Positions 1 to 9,452 are shown, counted from the first letter of the stretch. The stretch is DNA of 33,471 nt from Bacteroidota bacterium (GCA_020048155.1 JAIFMY010000215.1:1-33471), one strand, 5' to 3'. Numbers and translations: made by a program. Notes: generated by a model from the letters alone, not told the origin.

Positions 1-1410
1 ATGGAAATAGAGCGCCAGAGGGGTATTTCGGTAGCTACTTCTGTAATGGGGTTTGAGTATAACGAGATAAAAATAAATATTCTGGATACGCCCGGTCACC
101 AAGATTTTGCTGAGGATACTTACCGTACGCTTACTGCTGTAGACAGCGTGATAGTGGTGATAGACGTGGCCAAGGGGGTTGAGGCACAAACTGAAAAATT
201 GGTTTCGGTATGCCGCATGCGCGATATCCCCATCATGATATTCATAAATAAGCTCGACCGCGAAGGGAAAGATGCATTTGATCTGATGGACGAAGTAGAG
301 CAAAAACTGGGGATAAAAGTATCACCTCTGGCTTGGCCCATAGGCATGGGGCGCAGGTTTGCAGGTGTATATAATATGTACGAGAAAAAGATTAATTTTT
401 TTAGTGGCGAAAATAAGTATACACGCGAAGAACCTCTTGTGGTGGCAACACTGGAAGGAACCGAGATTGATGAGCTTTTTGGCGAGGAGCTTGCTTCGCA
501 ATTGCGCTCCGATTTGGAACTGGTGCACAATGTGTATCCTCCATTCGACCCGGCGTTGTATCAGGATGCCCGCATTTCGCCTGTTTTCTTTGGTTCTGCG
601 CTTAATAATTTTGGGGTAAAAGATTTGCTCGATACTTTCATACAAATAGCACCTCCCCCGCGCCCTAGTAAAACTGCGGAACGCATCATACTGCCCAACG
701 AAGACAAATTCAGCGGCTTTGTGTTTAAAATACATGCCAATATGGACCCGAAACACCGCGACCGTATTGCGTTCGTAAAGATATGCAGCGGGGTTTTTGA
801 ACGAAATAAGAACTACACTCATGTGCGTCTCGATCGTCAGTTTAAGTTTTCGAGCCCAACTGCTTTTATGGCACAAAAGAAATCGACCATAGACTTTGCC
901 TATCCGGGCGACATCATCGGTATCATGGATACCGGAAACTTCAAAATTGGTGATACACTAAGCGAAGGGGAAAAAATACATTTTACAGATATTCCTACTT
1001 TCTCACCTGAGTTTTTCAGATACGTCGAAAATGGTGACCCACTCAAATCCAAGCAATTGGCCAAGGGCATAGACCAGCTCATGGACGAAGGTGTGGCTCA
1101 GCTATTTACAAGGCTTGCCAATGGACGCAAGATTATTGGTACTGTGGGCCCGCTCCAGTTTGAGGTAATAGAGTACAGGCTCAAAAACGAATATGGTGCG
1201 ACTGTGCGCTACGAAAGCTTGCAACTGCATAAAGCTGTGTGGATTACGGGCGATACGGCTCAGTTGGCCGATTTCAAATCGCGCAAGCAACATGCCATGG
1301 CGGTAGACAAATATGGGCACGATGTGTTTCTGGCAGAGAGCTCTTATGAACTTCAGCAAGCGCTCAGCAAATTTGATAAACTACAATTCCATTTCAAATC
1401 TGAATTTTGA
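1..1410 (+). CDS. prfC: Peptide chain release factor 3 (RF3), 5' end cut off by window edge
   Basis: MEIERQRGISVATSVMGFEYNEIKINILDTPGHQDFAEDTYRTL is the translational GTPase G2/G3 region, followed by FINKLDRE (NKxD) and RF3-typical C-terminal FEVIEYRLKNEYGATVRYE. The N-terminal P-loop is absent, so the gene starts before the window. Confidence 0.93.
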   Translation: MEIERQRGISVATSVMGFEYNEIKINILDTPGHQDFAEDTYRTLTAVDSVIVVIDVAKGVEAQTEKLVSVCRMRDIPIMIFINKLDREGKDAFDLMDEVEQKLGIKVSPLAWPIGMGRRFAGVYNMYEKKINFFSGENKYTREEPLVVATLEGTEIDELFGEELASQLRSDLELVHNVYPPFDPALYQDARISPVFFGSALNNFGVKDLLDTFIQIAPPPRPSKTAERIILPNEDKFSGFVFKIHANMDPKHRDRIAFVKICSGVFERNKNYTHVRLDRQFKFSSPTAFMAQKKSTIDFAYPGDIIGIMDTGNFKIGDTLSEGEKIHFTDIPTFSPEFFRYVENGDPLKSKQLAKGIDQLMDEGVAQLFTRLANGRKIIGTVGPLQFEVIEYRLKNEYGATVRYESLQLHKAVWITGDTAQLADFKSRKQHAMAVDKYGHDVFLAESSYELQQALSKFDKLQFHFKSEF

Positions 1411-1440
1411 TGGGTAATAAGGGGAAACGAAAATAAAAAA

Positions 1441-1486
1441 ACAGCAAAGGATACGTTTTGTGTATTAATTCCTTTACTGTCTTTTC
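1441..1486 (+). terminator. Candidate intrinsic terminator downstream of prfC
   Basis: ACAGCAAAGG (1441-1450) pairs with CCTTTACTGT (1471-1480), 9 of 10 positions, followed by CTTTTCT. Confidence 0.4.
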
Positions 1487-1541
1487 TAATAAAACCCTAC
1501 TGTATGAGAAGTCCTGTATTTTTTTTAAATATATAGAATAC

Positions 1542-2633
1542 CTAATATTTATCGGGAACAAAAGTCTGGTCGGTGATAGGAGGCCTCACGTATCCCTTCA
1601 TGTCCTTCCGTTTTGGAAGCTCTATTGGTGTAGGAGTCAGATCTTCATAAGGTATTTGACTGAGCAAGTGACTTATGCAATTGAGATGCGCACGACGTTT
1701 GTCGTCGGACTGTACCACATACCAAGGTGAGTGCTTAGTATCAGTATACGCAAACATTTCGTCCTTGGCTTTAGAGTATTCAAGCCATTTGTCGCGTGAT
1801 TGTAAGTCCATTGGGCTTAGTTTCCAGCGTTTTATGGTGTGATCTATACGAGCTTGGAATCTTTTTTCCTGTTCTTCGAAACTTACACTAAACCAATATT
1901 TTATGAGTATCAGGCCACTGTGTATAAGCATACGTTCCAATGCAGGGCAAGCGCTCAGAAACTCCCAATACTGTTCTTCGGTGCAGAAACCCATCACACG
2001 TTCTACGCCAGCACGGTTGTACCAGCTTCGGTCAAACATTACCATCTCGCCGGCAGAAGGAAGATGCTCTATATACCTCTGAAAATACCATTGTGTTTTT
2101 TCTTTCTCTGTGGGAACTCCTAGGGCTACTATCCGGCATGATCTTGGATTCAGGTATTGAGTGATAGATTTTATAACACCGCCTTTACCTGCAGCATCGC
2201 GTCCCTCGAAAATGATAACTACACGCATTCCTTTGTGCCTGATCCATTCCTGCATTTTCACAAGCTCAGTCTGCAATCTGAGTAACTCTTTCTCGTAATA
2301 TTTTTTCTTTAGCTCGCCTTCTTTATCGGAATGTTTATTTTTCTTAGCCTTATTTTTCTTGTTTTTTTTCTTCTTCTTATGTTTTTCTACATCATCATGG
2401 TCTTCATCGTCCCCATCGTTGTCCTCATCAATGTCTTCTGAATCGTCTTCATTATCAGAATCTTCCTCTTCCTCGTTTTCATCCTCATTATCAAATGGAA
2501 CCTCGGGAAAGTAATTGTCAGGAACTATGTCTTTTTCCGATGTAAAATTTTGAGGGGATGATTCGGTAGTAGAAGATATTTCGGAAATATCCGCTTCAGG
2601 CTTACTCTTATCAATGTCATCTTGGTTTTCCAT
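1542..2633 (-). CDS. ppk2: Polyphosphate kinase 2 (PPK2) family protein with acidic/Lys-rich N-terminal extension
   Basis: Walker A FEGRDAAGKGG, MVMFDRSWYNRAGVERVMGF, and KRWKLSPMDLQSRDKWLEYSKAKDEMF are PPK2 hallmarks. ATG at 2633 is preferred over the TTG at 2642. Confidence 0.92.
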   Translation of the reverse strand: MENQDDIDKSKPEADISEISSTTESSPQNFTSEKDIVPDNYFPEVPFDNEDENEEEEDSDNEDDSEDIDEDNDGDDEDHDDVEKHKKKKKNKKNKAKKNKHSDKEGELKKKYYEKELLRLQTELVKMQEWIRHKGMRVVIIFEGRDAAGKGGVIKSITQYLNPRSCRIVALGVPTEKEKTQWYFQRYIEHLPSAGEMVMFDRSWYNRAGVERVMGFCTEEQYWEFLSACPALERMLIHSGLILIKYWFSVSFEEQEKRFQARIDHTIKRWKLSPMDLQSRDKWLEYSKAKDEMFAYTDTKHSPWYVVQSDDKRRAHLNCISHLLSQIPYEDLTPTPIELPKRKDMKGYVRPPITDQTFVPDKY

Positions 2634-2710
2634 GAATAACAATATTTTTTTAAGTTATACTCGTTTATACTGTATTTTTAAAACACTTATAGGTATACCT
2701 GAAAGAAAAA

Positions 2711-2776
2711 AAATTGTGCCTGAAACGTTTTTAAACAGAATGAAATGAGCATTTCAGAGGAAATCAGGCACAATTT
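2711..2776. repeat. Nested inverted repeat between divergent ppk2 and DUF3108 genes
   Basis: AAATTGTGCCTGA (2711-2723) and TCAGGCACAATTT (2764-2776) form a perfect 13-bp inverted repeat. An inner TGAAAT-GAGC-ATTTCA hairpin lies at 2741-2756. Confidence 0.8.
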
Positions 2777-2925
2777 CATTTGTCTTAATACACTTTCAAT
2801 GTACGAATATTAAATTTGAAATGCAATTTTTCCGTCTCTTTTTTTTAGTGTTTATTTATAAAATTTAACTTTTAAAGAGATATACTTTGCACCAAAGTTC
2901 GAAATCTGTACGTTTTAGTAGGTAT

Positions 2926-3705
2926 ATGAAGAAATCAGGGTTTTTATTTATTGCAATATTTTACCAGACTTTACTATATGCTCAGCAGGATATAGCTGAG
3001 AAACTTGAGAATACAGCCTTTATGACTGGTGAGGAATTGCATTATGAAGTAAAATATGGCCTTATAAAAGGCGGTGAGGCTACACTTACAGTAGGGCTTG
3101 AACATGTGGGCGAAGATTGGCTTTACTATAGCAGGGCTGAGGCTCGTATTGCCGGGCTTCCTGCAAAACTTTTTACCATTCGTGATATATATGAGAGCTA
3201 TTTTTATGTAGAAAATGGCTTACCTATAAAATCAATTCGTAATATACATGAAGAAGGGTATAAGGAGTTTGATGAAGTGCTTTTTTTTAGGGAGCAGAAT
3301 AAAGTTAGAAATCTGAAGAATCAGTTTTTTGATGTACCTCCCCAAACGCACGATGTGTTGAGTGCGTTTTATTTTGCCCGCAGGTTTTTGTTTAAAGAGA
3401 ATTTGCAGCCCGAAGATACTTTGCCTTTTACCATATTTCTTGACAAGCAGGTATTGGTATTCAAGATAAAATATCAGAAGAAGGAGAAAGTAAAAACAGC
3501 ATTTGGAAAAATTGATGCTATGAAATTTGTGGCTGTGATTGAGGGGAGCTCACCATTCAAGAAGGAAGAAGACATGGAGGTATGGTTTACAGATGATTTG
3601 AACTATATTCCATTGCGCATTAGTGCCGATTTGCCAATTGGGTCGCTCAAATGTGTGCTCATTTCTTATAGTGGTCTCAAAAATGCTGAGGGGCGTTTGC
3701 CGTGA
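2926..3705 (+). CDS. DUF3108 domain-containing exported protein
   Basis: Signal peptide MKKSGFLFIAIFYQTLLYAQ, then GEELHYEVKYGLIKGGEATL and the DVLSAFYFAR pattern typical of DUF3108. ATG at 2926 is preferred over the TTG at 2887, which lies in a promoter-like TTTG. Confidence 0.75.
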   Translation: MKKSGFLFIAIFYQTLLYAQQDIAEKLENTAFMTGEELHYEVKYGLIKGGEATLTVGLEHVGEDWLYYSRAEARIAGLPAKLFTIRDIYESYFYVENGLPIKSIRNIHEEGYKEFDEVLFFREQNKVRNLKNQFFDVPPQTHDVLSAFYFARRFLFKENLQPEDTLPFTIFLDKQVLVFKIKYQKKEKVKTAFGKIDAMKFVAVIEGSSPFKKEEDMEVWFTDDLNYIPLRISADLPIGSLKCVLISYSGLKNAEGRLP

Positions 3706-3715
3706 TTTTCGTATT

Positions 3716-4087
3716 CTACTGAAAAAAAATCTTTATGGCATTCATGAGTGTATTTATGCGTAAGGGTTTTACTATACAATCGTCGCAACCAGAGGCAAGT
3801 ATAAGTTCGCGTTCGCTTTGCATGGCGTATGCAGTTTGTGCAATGATGGGTAAATCTGATTGTTCGGCACGAATGATGCGGGCTGCATCAATGCCATTCA
3901 TTTCTGGCATTTTTATATCCATGAGTATCAGGTCTATGTTGTAATTGCGTGACATGGAAACGGCTTGCAGTCCGGTTTTTGCCCAAAGCAGGCGTGCATG
4001 GGTAGGCTCAAGAATCTCGGCAAGTAGAAAATAATTGATATCTTCATCTTCAGCTATAAGAATGGTTTTTGAACTCCAATTATTCAT
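3716..4087 (-). CDS. Stand-alone response regulator receiver protein
   Basis: ILIAEDEDIN, DLILMDIKMPEMNG, IIAQTAYAM and CIVKPL are receiver-domain residues (DD, D, T, K). ATGA overlap with the upstream hybrid kinase. Confidence 0.9.
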   Translation of the reverse strand: MNNWSSKTILIAEDEDINYFLLAEILEPTHARLLWAKTGLQAVSMSRNYNIDLILMDIKMPEMNGIDAARIIRAEQSDLPIIAQTAYAMQSERELILASGCDDCIVKPLRINTLMNAIKIFFQ

Positions 4088-6030
4088 TTTGTTTCAGATT
4101 GCAGATATAAATATTTGCCTACGAGTTGTATCATTTCACTTATTTTGATTGGCTTAGAAAGGTAGGCATCGCATCCGGCCTCAAGTATTATTTCTTTTTC
4201 TCCGGCCATGGCATAAGCAGTTTGTGCAATAATGGGCTTTTTGGGAAATTCTGTTTTTATGATGCGTGTAGCTTGATATCCATCCATTTCAGGCATTTTT
4301 ATATCCATAAGCACCAGATCTATATTCTGATTTCGGCATATGTCCACAGCTTCTATTCCATTTCGTGCCCAGAATACGTTAGTATTCATGCGTGAAAGGG
4401 CAGCTTTCAGGAATTTGAAGTTGGTCTCTTCATCTTCAGCTATGAGTATGTTTTTTCCTTCCCAACTTAGATTTGTGTTTGGTTGTGCCATCATTTTTGA
4501 GTGTGTACCCTGATTCTCGGATTTAGGCATTTCTAAGGCTAAATTGAAATAAAATACAGATCCGACGCCAAGTTCCGATTTTACCTTAATTTCGCTGCCC
4601 ATAAGACCAACAAGGGAGCTAGAAATGGTAAGTCCAATGCCCGAACCTCGATACAGGCGCGATATGTCATCGTCTATTTTTCGGAACCAATCAAAAATAA
4701 GGTTTTGCTTGTCTTTGGATATGCCAATGCCTGTATCTTTTACATAAAATTCAATATTTCCGGAATCTTTGAGCTTATAGCCAAATTCAATAAAGCCTTT
4801 GTCTGTAAATTTTATGGCATTTTCGATAAGGTTTGAAAGTACTTGCTTGAGCCTGTATTGATCGGCAAGTATTATAAATTCAGGGTCGGCTATGACTTTG
4901 CTGCATATAAGTTGCACATTGTTGCCGTGTAGGTTCTGATTCTTAGCTTTGAAAGTAAGCATTAGATCGTCGAAAAGCCTATTTAGGTATACAGTAGATT
5001 TTATGACCTTTACTTGCTGTGCCACAATTTTTGATACGTCAATGATATCGTCGATGAGGTTAAGCAAACTTCGTCCGCTCGAGTTGATGTGATATATGCA
5101 TTCTTGCTTTTGTTCTTCGGGTATAGTACTATCAGATAGTATAGTAGCAAATCCTAGTATAGCATTCATTGGGGTTCTGATTTCGTGCGATAGGTTAGCA
5201 AGAAATGCGGATTTTAACCTGTCAGCTTCTTCTGCTTTTATTTTGGCACTTTTAAGCTTTTCTTCGTACTGTTTTCTGTCGGTTATATTTCTGAGCAACA
5301 AGGATATGAGTTTACCATTCGATTCGTTTTCGGTGGTGGCATTTACCAATGCGAATGTGATGGAGTTTGCATTTGGGTGAATGAATGAAGTTTCAAAATC
5401 GTTGAGCACCCCTTCGCGCAAGCAATTTTCGAGAGCTTTTGAGAATACTTCTCGGGTAGGGTCTGTATTCCAATCGGTGATGTGGCGACCTATTACCAGA
5501 TTTTCGTCTTTTACACCAATAAGCCTCAGGAATGCATTGTTGGCTTCAATGATGAACCCATTCTCATCGAGGGTAGCCAGGCTAGTATCGGTATTTTCTA
5601 TTATTTTCTGGAGTTTCGATTCTGTTTTACGGAGTTTTTCGAGGGCGGTTTGTTTTTGTATGAGGTGTCTTATGGTGCGGTCGGCAGCTTCGGGAGTAAG
5701 ATCGTTTTTGCTCAGATAGTCTGATGCGCCTGCCCTGAGTGCATCTACCACTACCGCTTCATTGCCGTATCCGGTAAGCAATATCATAGGGAGGGAAATA
5801 CCATAAGCCCTGAAGTCTCTGATGACGTCGATACCGTTTTGGCTACCTAGCAGATAATCGATAAAAATGAGATCAGCAGAAAAATTGAGAAGTCGCTGAT
5901 ATGCCTCGTGCCCGTTTGAAGCGGTTTCGATGTTCATTTCCCAAAGAGGCAGCTTATTCAAAAAACGTTTTAATAGCGTCGAATCCGCCGGATTATCATC
6001 TATTATCAATATTTTGAGTTGGTCTTTCAT
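4084..6030 (-). CDS. Hybrid sensor histidine kinase (receiver-PAS-HisKA-HATPase-receiver)
   Basis: N-terminal receiver LKILIIDDNPADS...LIFIDYLLG; PAS domain; H-box FLANLSHEIRTPMNAILGF; N-box NLIENAIKFTD; GSGIGLTIS; C-terminal receiver ILIAEDEETN...LMDIKMPEMDG. Confidence 0.95.
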   Translation of the reverse strand: MKDQLKILIIDDNPADSTLLKRFLNKLPLWEMNIETASNGHEAYQRLLNFSADLIFIDYLLGSQNGIDVIRDFRAYGISLPMILLTGYGNEAVVVDALRAGASDYLSKNDLTPEAADRTIRHLIQKQTALEKLRKTESKLQKIIENTDTSLATLDENGFIIEANNAFLRLIGVKDENLVIGRHITDWNTDPTREVFSKALENCLREGVLNDFETSFIHPNANSITFALVNATTENESNGKLISLLLRNITDRKQYEEKLKSAKIKAEEADRLKSAFLANLSHEIRTPMNAILGFATILSDSTIPEEQKQECIYHINSSGRSLLNLIDDIIDVSKIVAQQVKVIKSTVYLNRLFDDLMLTFKAKNQNLHGNNVQLICSKVIADPEFIILADQYRLKQVLSNLIENAIKFTDKGFIEFGYKLKDSGNIEFYVKDTGIGISKDKQNLIFDWFRKIDDDISRLYRGSGIGLTISSSLVGLMGSEIKVKSELGVGSVFYFNLALEMPKSENQGTHSKMMAQPNTNLSWEGKNILIAEDEETNFKFLKAALSRMNTNVFWARNGIEAVDICRNQNIDLVLMDIKMPEMDGYQATRIIKTEFPKKPIIAQTAYAMAGEKEIILEAGCDAYLSKPIKISEMIQLVGKYLYLQSETK

Positions 6031-6043
6031 GCTTTAAAAAAAA

Positions 6044-6490
6044 TTAAGACCTGTATGGAAGGATGCTTGTTTTATGCCAGAAATCTTCGATAAGTTTTGC
6101 CAGCTCTATAAATTCGCCCATACTTACAGGTTTGTTCAGGTATGCGTTGGCTCCTAAATCGTAAGATTCTTTCACATCGCGTTCTAGGTCGGATGTAGTG
6201 AGCATTATCACTGGTAAGCTACGTGTATTTTCATTTTCTTTTATTTTTTTCAAGAAAGTTTTCCCATCAATGCGAGGCATGTTTATGTCGAGCAGAATGA
6301 TATCGGGCAATGTATTGGTATGTGTAGCAAGTGTATCTTCAATATATTGCAGCGCCTCTAAACCATCATTCATAAAAATAATTTCTGTGTTTTGTGCTCC
6401 CATAGCAAATGCGCGCAAGGTAAGTTTTTGATCTGCAGGATTATCTTCTATGAGTAATATCCTAAGTTTAGCGCTGTTTTTTTTGTGCAT
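6044..6490 (-). CDS. Response regulator receiver protein (Rcp1-like)
   Basis: RILLIEDNPADQKLTLRAF, DIILLDINMPRIDGKTFL, LTTSDLERDV, NAYLNKPV. Start at MHKKNS (6490) is preferred; the ORF extends to 6514. Confidence 0.9.
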   Translation of the reverse strand: MHKKNSAKLRILLIEDNPADQKLTLRAFAMGAQNTEIIFMNDGLEALQYIEDTLATHTNTLPDIILLDINMPRIDGKTFLKKIKENENTRSLPVIMLTTSDLERDVKESYDLGANAYLNKPVSMGEFIELAKLIEDFWHKTSILPYRS

Positions 6491-6726
6491 GATTAAAACG
6501 GTTGTATAAAACATTAATAGGTTCAGATGTATGCAAAATTAATAAGAATTAAACTCTTATGAATTTAAATTTTTACTTTAAAGATAAAAACTTAGTTTAT
6601 ACTGGCATAATAAAGATATAAAAATGTGTTTAATGTATGTATTTGATTGCTTGATTGTTTTATTTCTGTTTAGTTAGTTTCTTTCTAATATATACCTTTA
6701 GTTAATTTTTTAGTAAAGTTTTTGCA

Positions 6727-8916
6727 TCAATTGAGCAGTCTGTGATTGTCCCATGGCTTGAGTGTAAAAATAAATTTACTTCCGATATTTATTTCAGATT
6801 CTACCCAAATGTTGCCGTTGTGTCGTTCTATAATTTTTTTAACTATGGCAAGGCCTATACCAGTACCTTCGTAGGTTCCACGGGCATGTAAGCGTTTGAA
6901 GGGCATAAAAATTTGGTTTAAATAAATTTTATCTATTCCCATACCGTTATCTTCTACGATTATCTCAACAAATTGTTCGGTTTTGCGGGCATAAATATGT
7001 ATTTTAGATATGGGTTTGTCCGTAAATTTTAGTGCGTTGTGTATTAGGTTTTGCAATACGCGGGTTATTTGTACAAAATCGCCTTTTATCATAGGTATTT
7101 TATCCCATGTAATTTCACCATTGGTTTCCTGAATTTTGGTTTTCAGGTCTTTAAGTACTACTTTAATGCAGTCTTCAATGTCAACTTTTTCCATTTTGAG
7201 TTCTACTCGCCCCACGCGTGATAGTTGAAGCAAATCTTGAATGAGAGTGTTCATGCGTGCTGCAGCATCTATGATGAAAGCGATGTCTTCTCTGGCCTCA
7301 TCCGAAAGGCTATTACCTATATCTTCACGCAGCAGTTCGCAATATGAGGTGAGGGTGCGCAATGGTTCGCGCAGGTCGTGGCTTGCAACGTAATTAAATT
7401 CAGCTAATTCTTTGTTGTTTCGTTCCAGCTCTTGAATATAATATTGAATGCTGAGTTCTGCACGTTTTTTCTTTGTTATTTCTATGGATATACCACCAAT
7501 AAGGGTGGGTTTATCTATTTGTTTTATCGGAAACTTCCATGTTTCAAACTGCCGCTTATTCCCGTGTTTGTCTATGAGCTCTTCTTCCAGCGATATGGGG
7601 GTTTTGAGTGCCAGTTTATCTTCTTCCTGTATGCGGTCTATGCTTTTGTTTACAAGTGGTACGTGTTTTTTGGTGAGCCACTCGTCTGCTGAGAAATTGT
7701 TTTTGAGATACTGGTTTACGTATAAATACCTGTTTTCATTGTCTTTTATAAAAGTGGCTGCCGGCATCATGTCCATAAAAACGGTAAATTGTTCTTTCGA
7801 TTCTCTGAGGGCCAGTTCTACCTCCTTTACATTGGTCATATCTACAGCTACGCCAAGTACACAGTTGGTGCCGTTGTACAAAAATGGCATTTGGGTTATC
7901 TGGAATATGAGTTTTTGTTTTTCGGGGCTTATAAACGATATTTCGGGGTACAATACTGTAGACTGGCTGTTGATGATGCGCACTGTATCTGCCGATAGCG
8001 GATGCATTTTATCGGGGTTCATTTGGTTTAGCTGGGAGTGCGTATATCCAATTATAGCGTTGCGTGGTACTTGATATATTTCAGCCATTTTTTTATTGGC
8101 CAGCAGTATTATATCATCAATGTTTTTGATGTAAATAATTTGAGGTACAGCATCTATTATGCCTCTAAGCTGCTGGTGGCTATCTAATAGTGCAATCTTA
8201 GATTTTTCATTTTCATCTTGCCTGCTTACTATCTGTTGCAGCATATTGTTGAAACCTGCGTAGAGAGTACCTAACTCGTCTTGGCGATTGTTGTTCAACT
8301 GAATTTTATAATCTTCGTTCTGCGAAATATATTCGGTGGTTTTAGCAAGGGCGAGTATTGGTTTGGCTATTACTTCTTGCATCACTTGCGATAGTATGAG
8401 GGTGAGCACAGCTAGGGCAACCATGATAAAAAGCAGAGTCATATAATGTCGGGTTATGCGGTTTTGCATATCTATGGTACTCAGCTTTAGATAAATGGTT
8501 CCATATCGGACTGTTTGAAATACAATGGGCTGGTATAAGTGCAAATAATTTCCTTCAAAATAATAAAGTTCATTTCGGCGTTCGTAATCCGGAAAAAACG
8601 GATCGCCACTTCGATTGAATGATACAAACAAGCGGTCGTTTTCATCGTACACATGCCCTGTGATGATATTTGGTATAGATTTCAAGGTTTGCATGGTTTG
8701 GTTTCCTCGCTCATTATCTTGAAATGTAAGGGGAATGATGATATACTCGCCCATTAGTTTGGCATTCATGATTCCGTTATTTACGAGGTCTATCTTATAG
8801 TTTTGAATGGTATAGTAGGTTAGTATCATAAACCCAATGCTGACCGTGGATAGTGAAACCAGCAGAGTAATGAGAACAATTTTGTATTTTAAACTAAGTT
8901 TTTTTATAATGCGCAT
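6727..8916 (-). CDS. Membrane PAS sensor histidine kinase with CHASE8-like sensor and HAMP
   Basis: TM-YIIIPLTFQDNERGNQTMQTLKSIPNIITGHVYDENDRLFVSF (CHASE8/YfiN-like)-TM-HAMP; two PAS regions; H-box FNYVASHDLREPLRTL; NLIHNALKFTD; GTGIGLAIVKKI. Confidence 0.93.
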   Translation of the reverse strand: MRIIKKLSLKYKIVLITLLVSLSTVSIGFMILTYYTIQNYKIDLVNNGIMNAKLMGEYIIIPLTFQDNERGNQTMQTLKSIPNIITGHVYDENDRLFVSFNRSGDPFFPDYERRNELYYFEGNYLHLYQPIVFQTVRYGTIYLKLSTIDMQNRITRHYMTLLFIMVALAVLTLILSQVMQEVIAKPILALAKTTEYISQNEDYKIQLNNNRQDELGTLYAGFNNMLQQIVSRQDENEKSKIALLDSHQQLRGIIDAVPQIIYIKNIDDIILLANKKMAEIYQVPRNAIIGYTHSQLNQMNPDKMHPLSADTVRIINSQSTVLYPEISFISPEKQKLIFQITQMPFLYNGTNCVLGVAVDMTNVKEVELALRESKEQFTVFMDMMPAATFIKDNENRYLYVNQYLKNNFSADEWLTKKHVPLVNKSIDRIQEEDKLALKTPISLEEELIDKHGNKRQFETWKFPIKQIDKPTLIGGISIEITKKKRAELSIQYYIQELERNNKELAEFNYVASHDLREPLRTLTSYCELLREDIGNSLSDEAREDIAFIIDAAARMNTLIQDLLQLSRVGRVELKMEKVDIEDCIKVVLKDLKTKIQETNGEITWDKIPMIKGDFVQITRVLQNLIHNALKFTDKPISKIHIYARKTEQFVEIIVEDNGMGIDKIYLNQIFMPFKRLHARGTYEGTGIGLAIVKKIIERHNGNIWVESEINIGSKFIFTLKPWDNHRLLN

Positions 8917-8924
8917 ATTTATAG

Positions 8925-9452
8925 TTACTTGGTGGAGATAAGTGTGGCATAATTAAGTAAGAGTGCATCTACTTTTAGTCCTACTTTTTTGGACTCCTCT
9001 AAATTTATTTCAATCTTTATTTTTTTATTTTCAATACTCAAATTTACCATTATTCCTTTTTCACAAGCTTGCGGAAAATCAGTGACCGTAAGTACAGGTG
9101 CATCTTTGAGCGATTCTTTGATCATACTTAGCTCATCTATGGCTGAGCTGGCTATATATAGTAAGTCTGGGGATTTAATTTCCGAAATGTGTTCAACACT
9201 GTGAATGATAACCGGTTTGTTTTTCAGAAATTTGGTCTTTCCAGTGTAGTTGTCTTTTAGGTAATTTCCCAAATCGCTTTCACCATAAATTACTATTTCG
9301 AAGTGTGTAGTATCGGACCCAGCTTCGGGCCAACTTACAAACCTGATAAACCTTTCAAAAACCTCAGCTTTTACTTTATTTATCTCATACTGAGCCTTAC
9401 TGGTATTCATTTGCAACAATATACTGAGTATGAGCAGGCTTATTTTATTCAT
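8925..9452 (-). CDS. YfiR family (DUF4154) periplasmic protein
   Basis: Signal peptide, FERFIRFVSWPEA, FEIVIYGESDLGNYL, LYIASSA, VLTVTDFPQACEKGIMVNLSIENKKIKIEINLEESKKVGLKVDALLLNYA. Ends 8 nt upstream of the kinase gene. Confidence 0.88.
   Translation of the reverse strand: MNKISLLILSILLQMNTSKAQYEINKVKAEVFERFIRFVSWPEAGSDTTHFEIVIYGESDLGNYLKDNYTGKTKFLKNKPVIIHSVEHISEIKSPDLLYIASSAIDELSMIKESLKDAPVLTVTDFPQACEKGIMVNLSIENKKIKIEINLEESKKVGLKVDALLLNYATLISTK

Noticed and set aside
322-876. 184-aa minus-strand ORF antisense to prfC
   Set aside because: Shadow ORF over a clear RF3 coding frame; no recognisable domain.
2887-2925. N-terminal extension of the DUF3108 ORF from TTG at 2887
   Set aside because: Begins within a TTTG promoter-like element; the ATG at 2926 gives a proper signal peptide.
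7448-8074. 208-aa plus-strand ORF opposite the CHASE8 histidine kinase
   Set aside because: Ser/Phe-rich shadow of a confident kinase frame.
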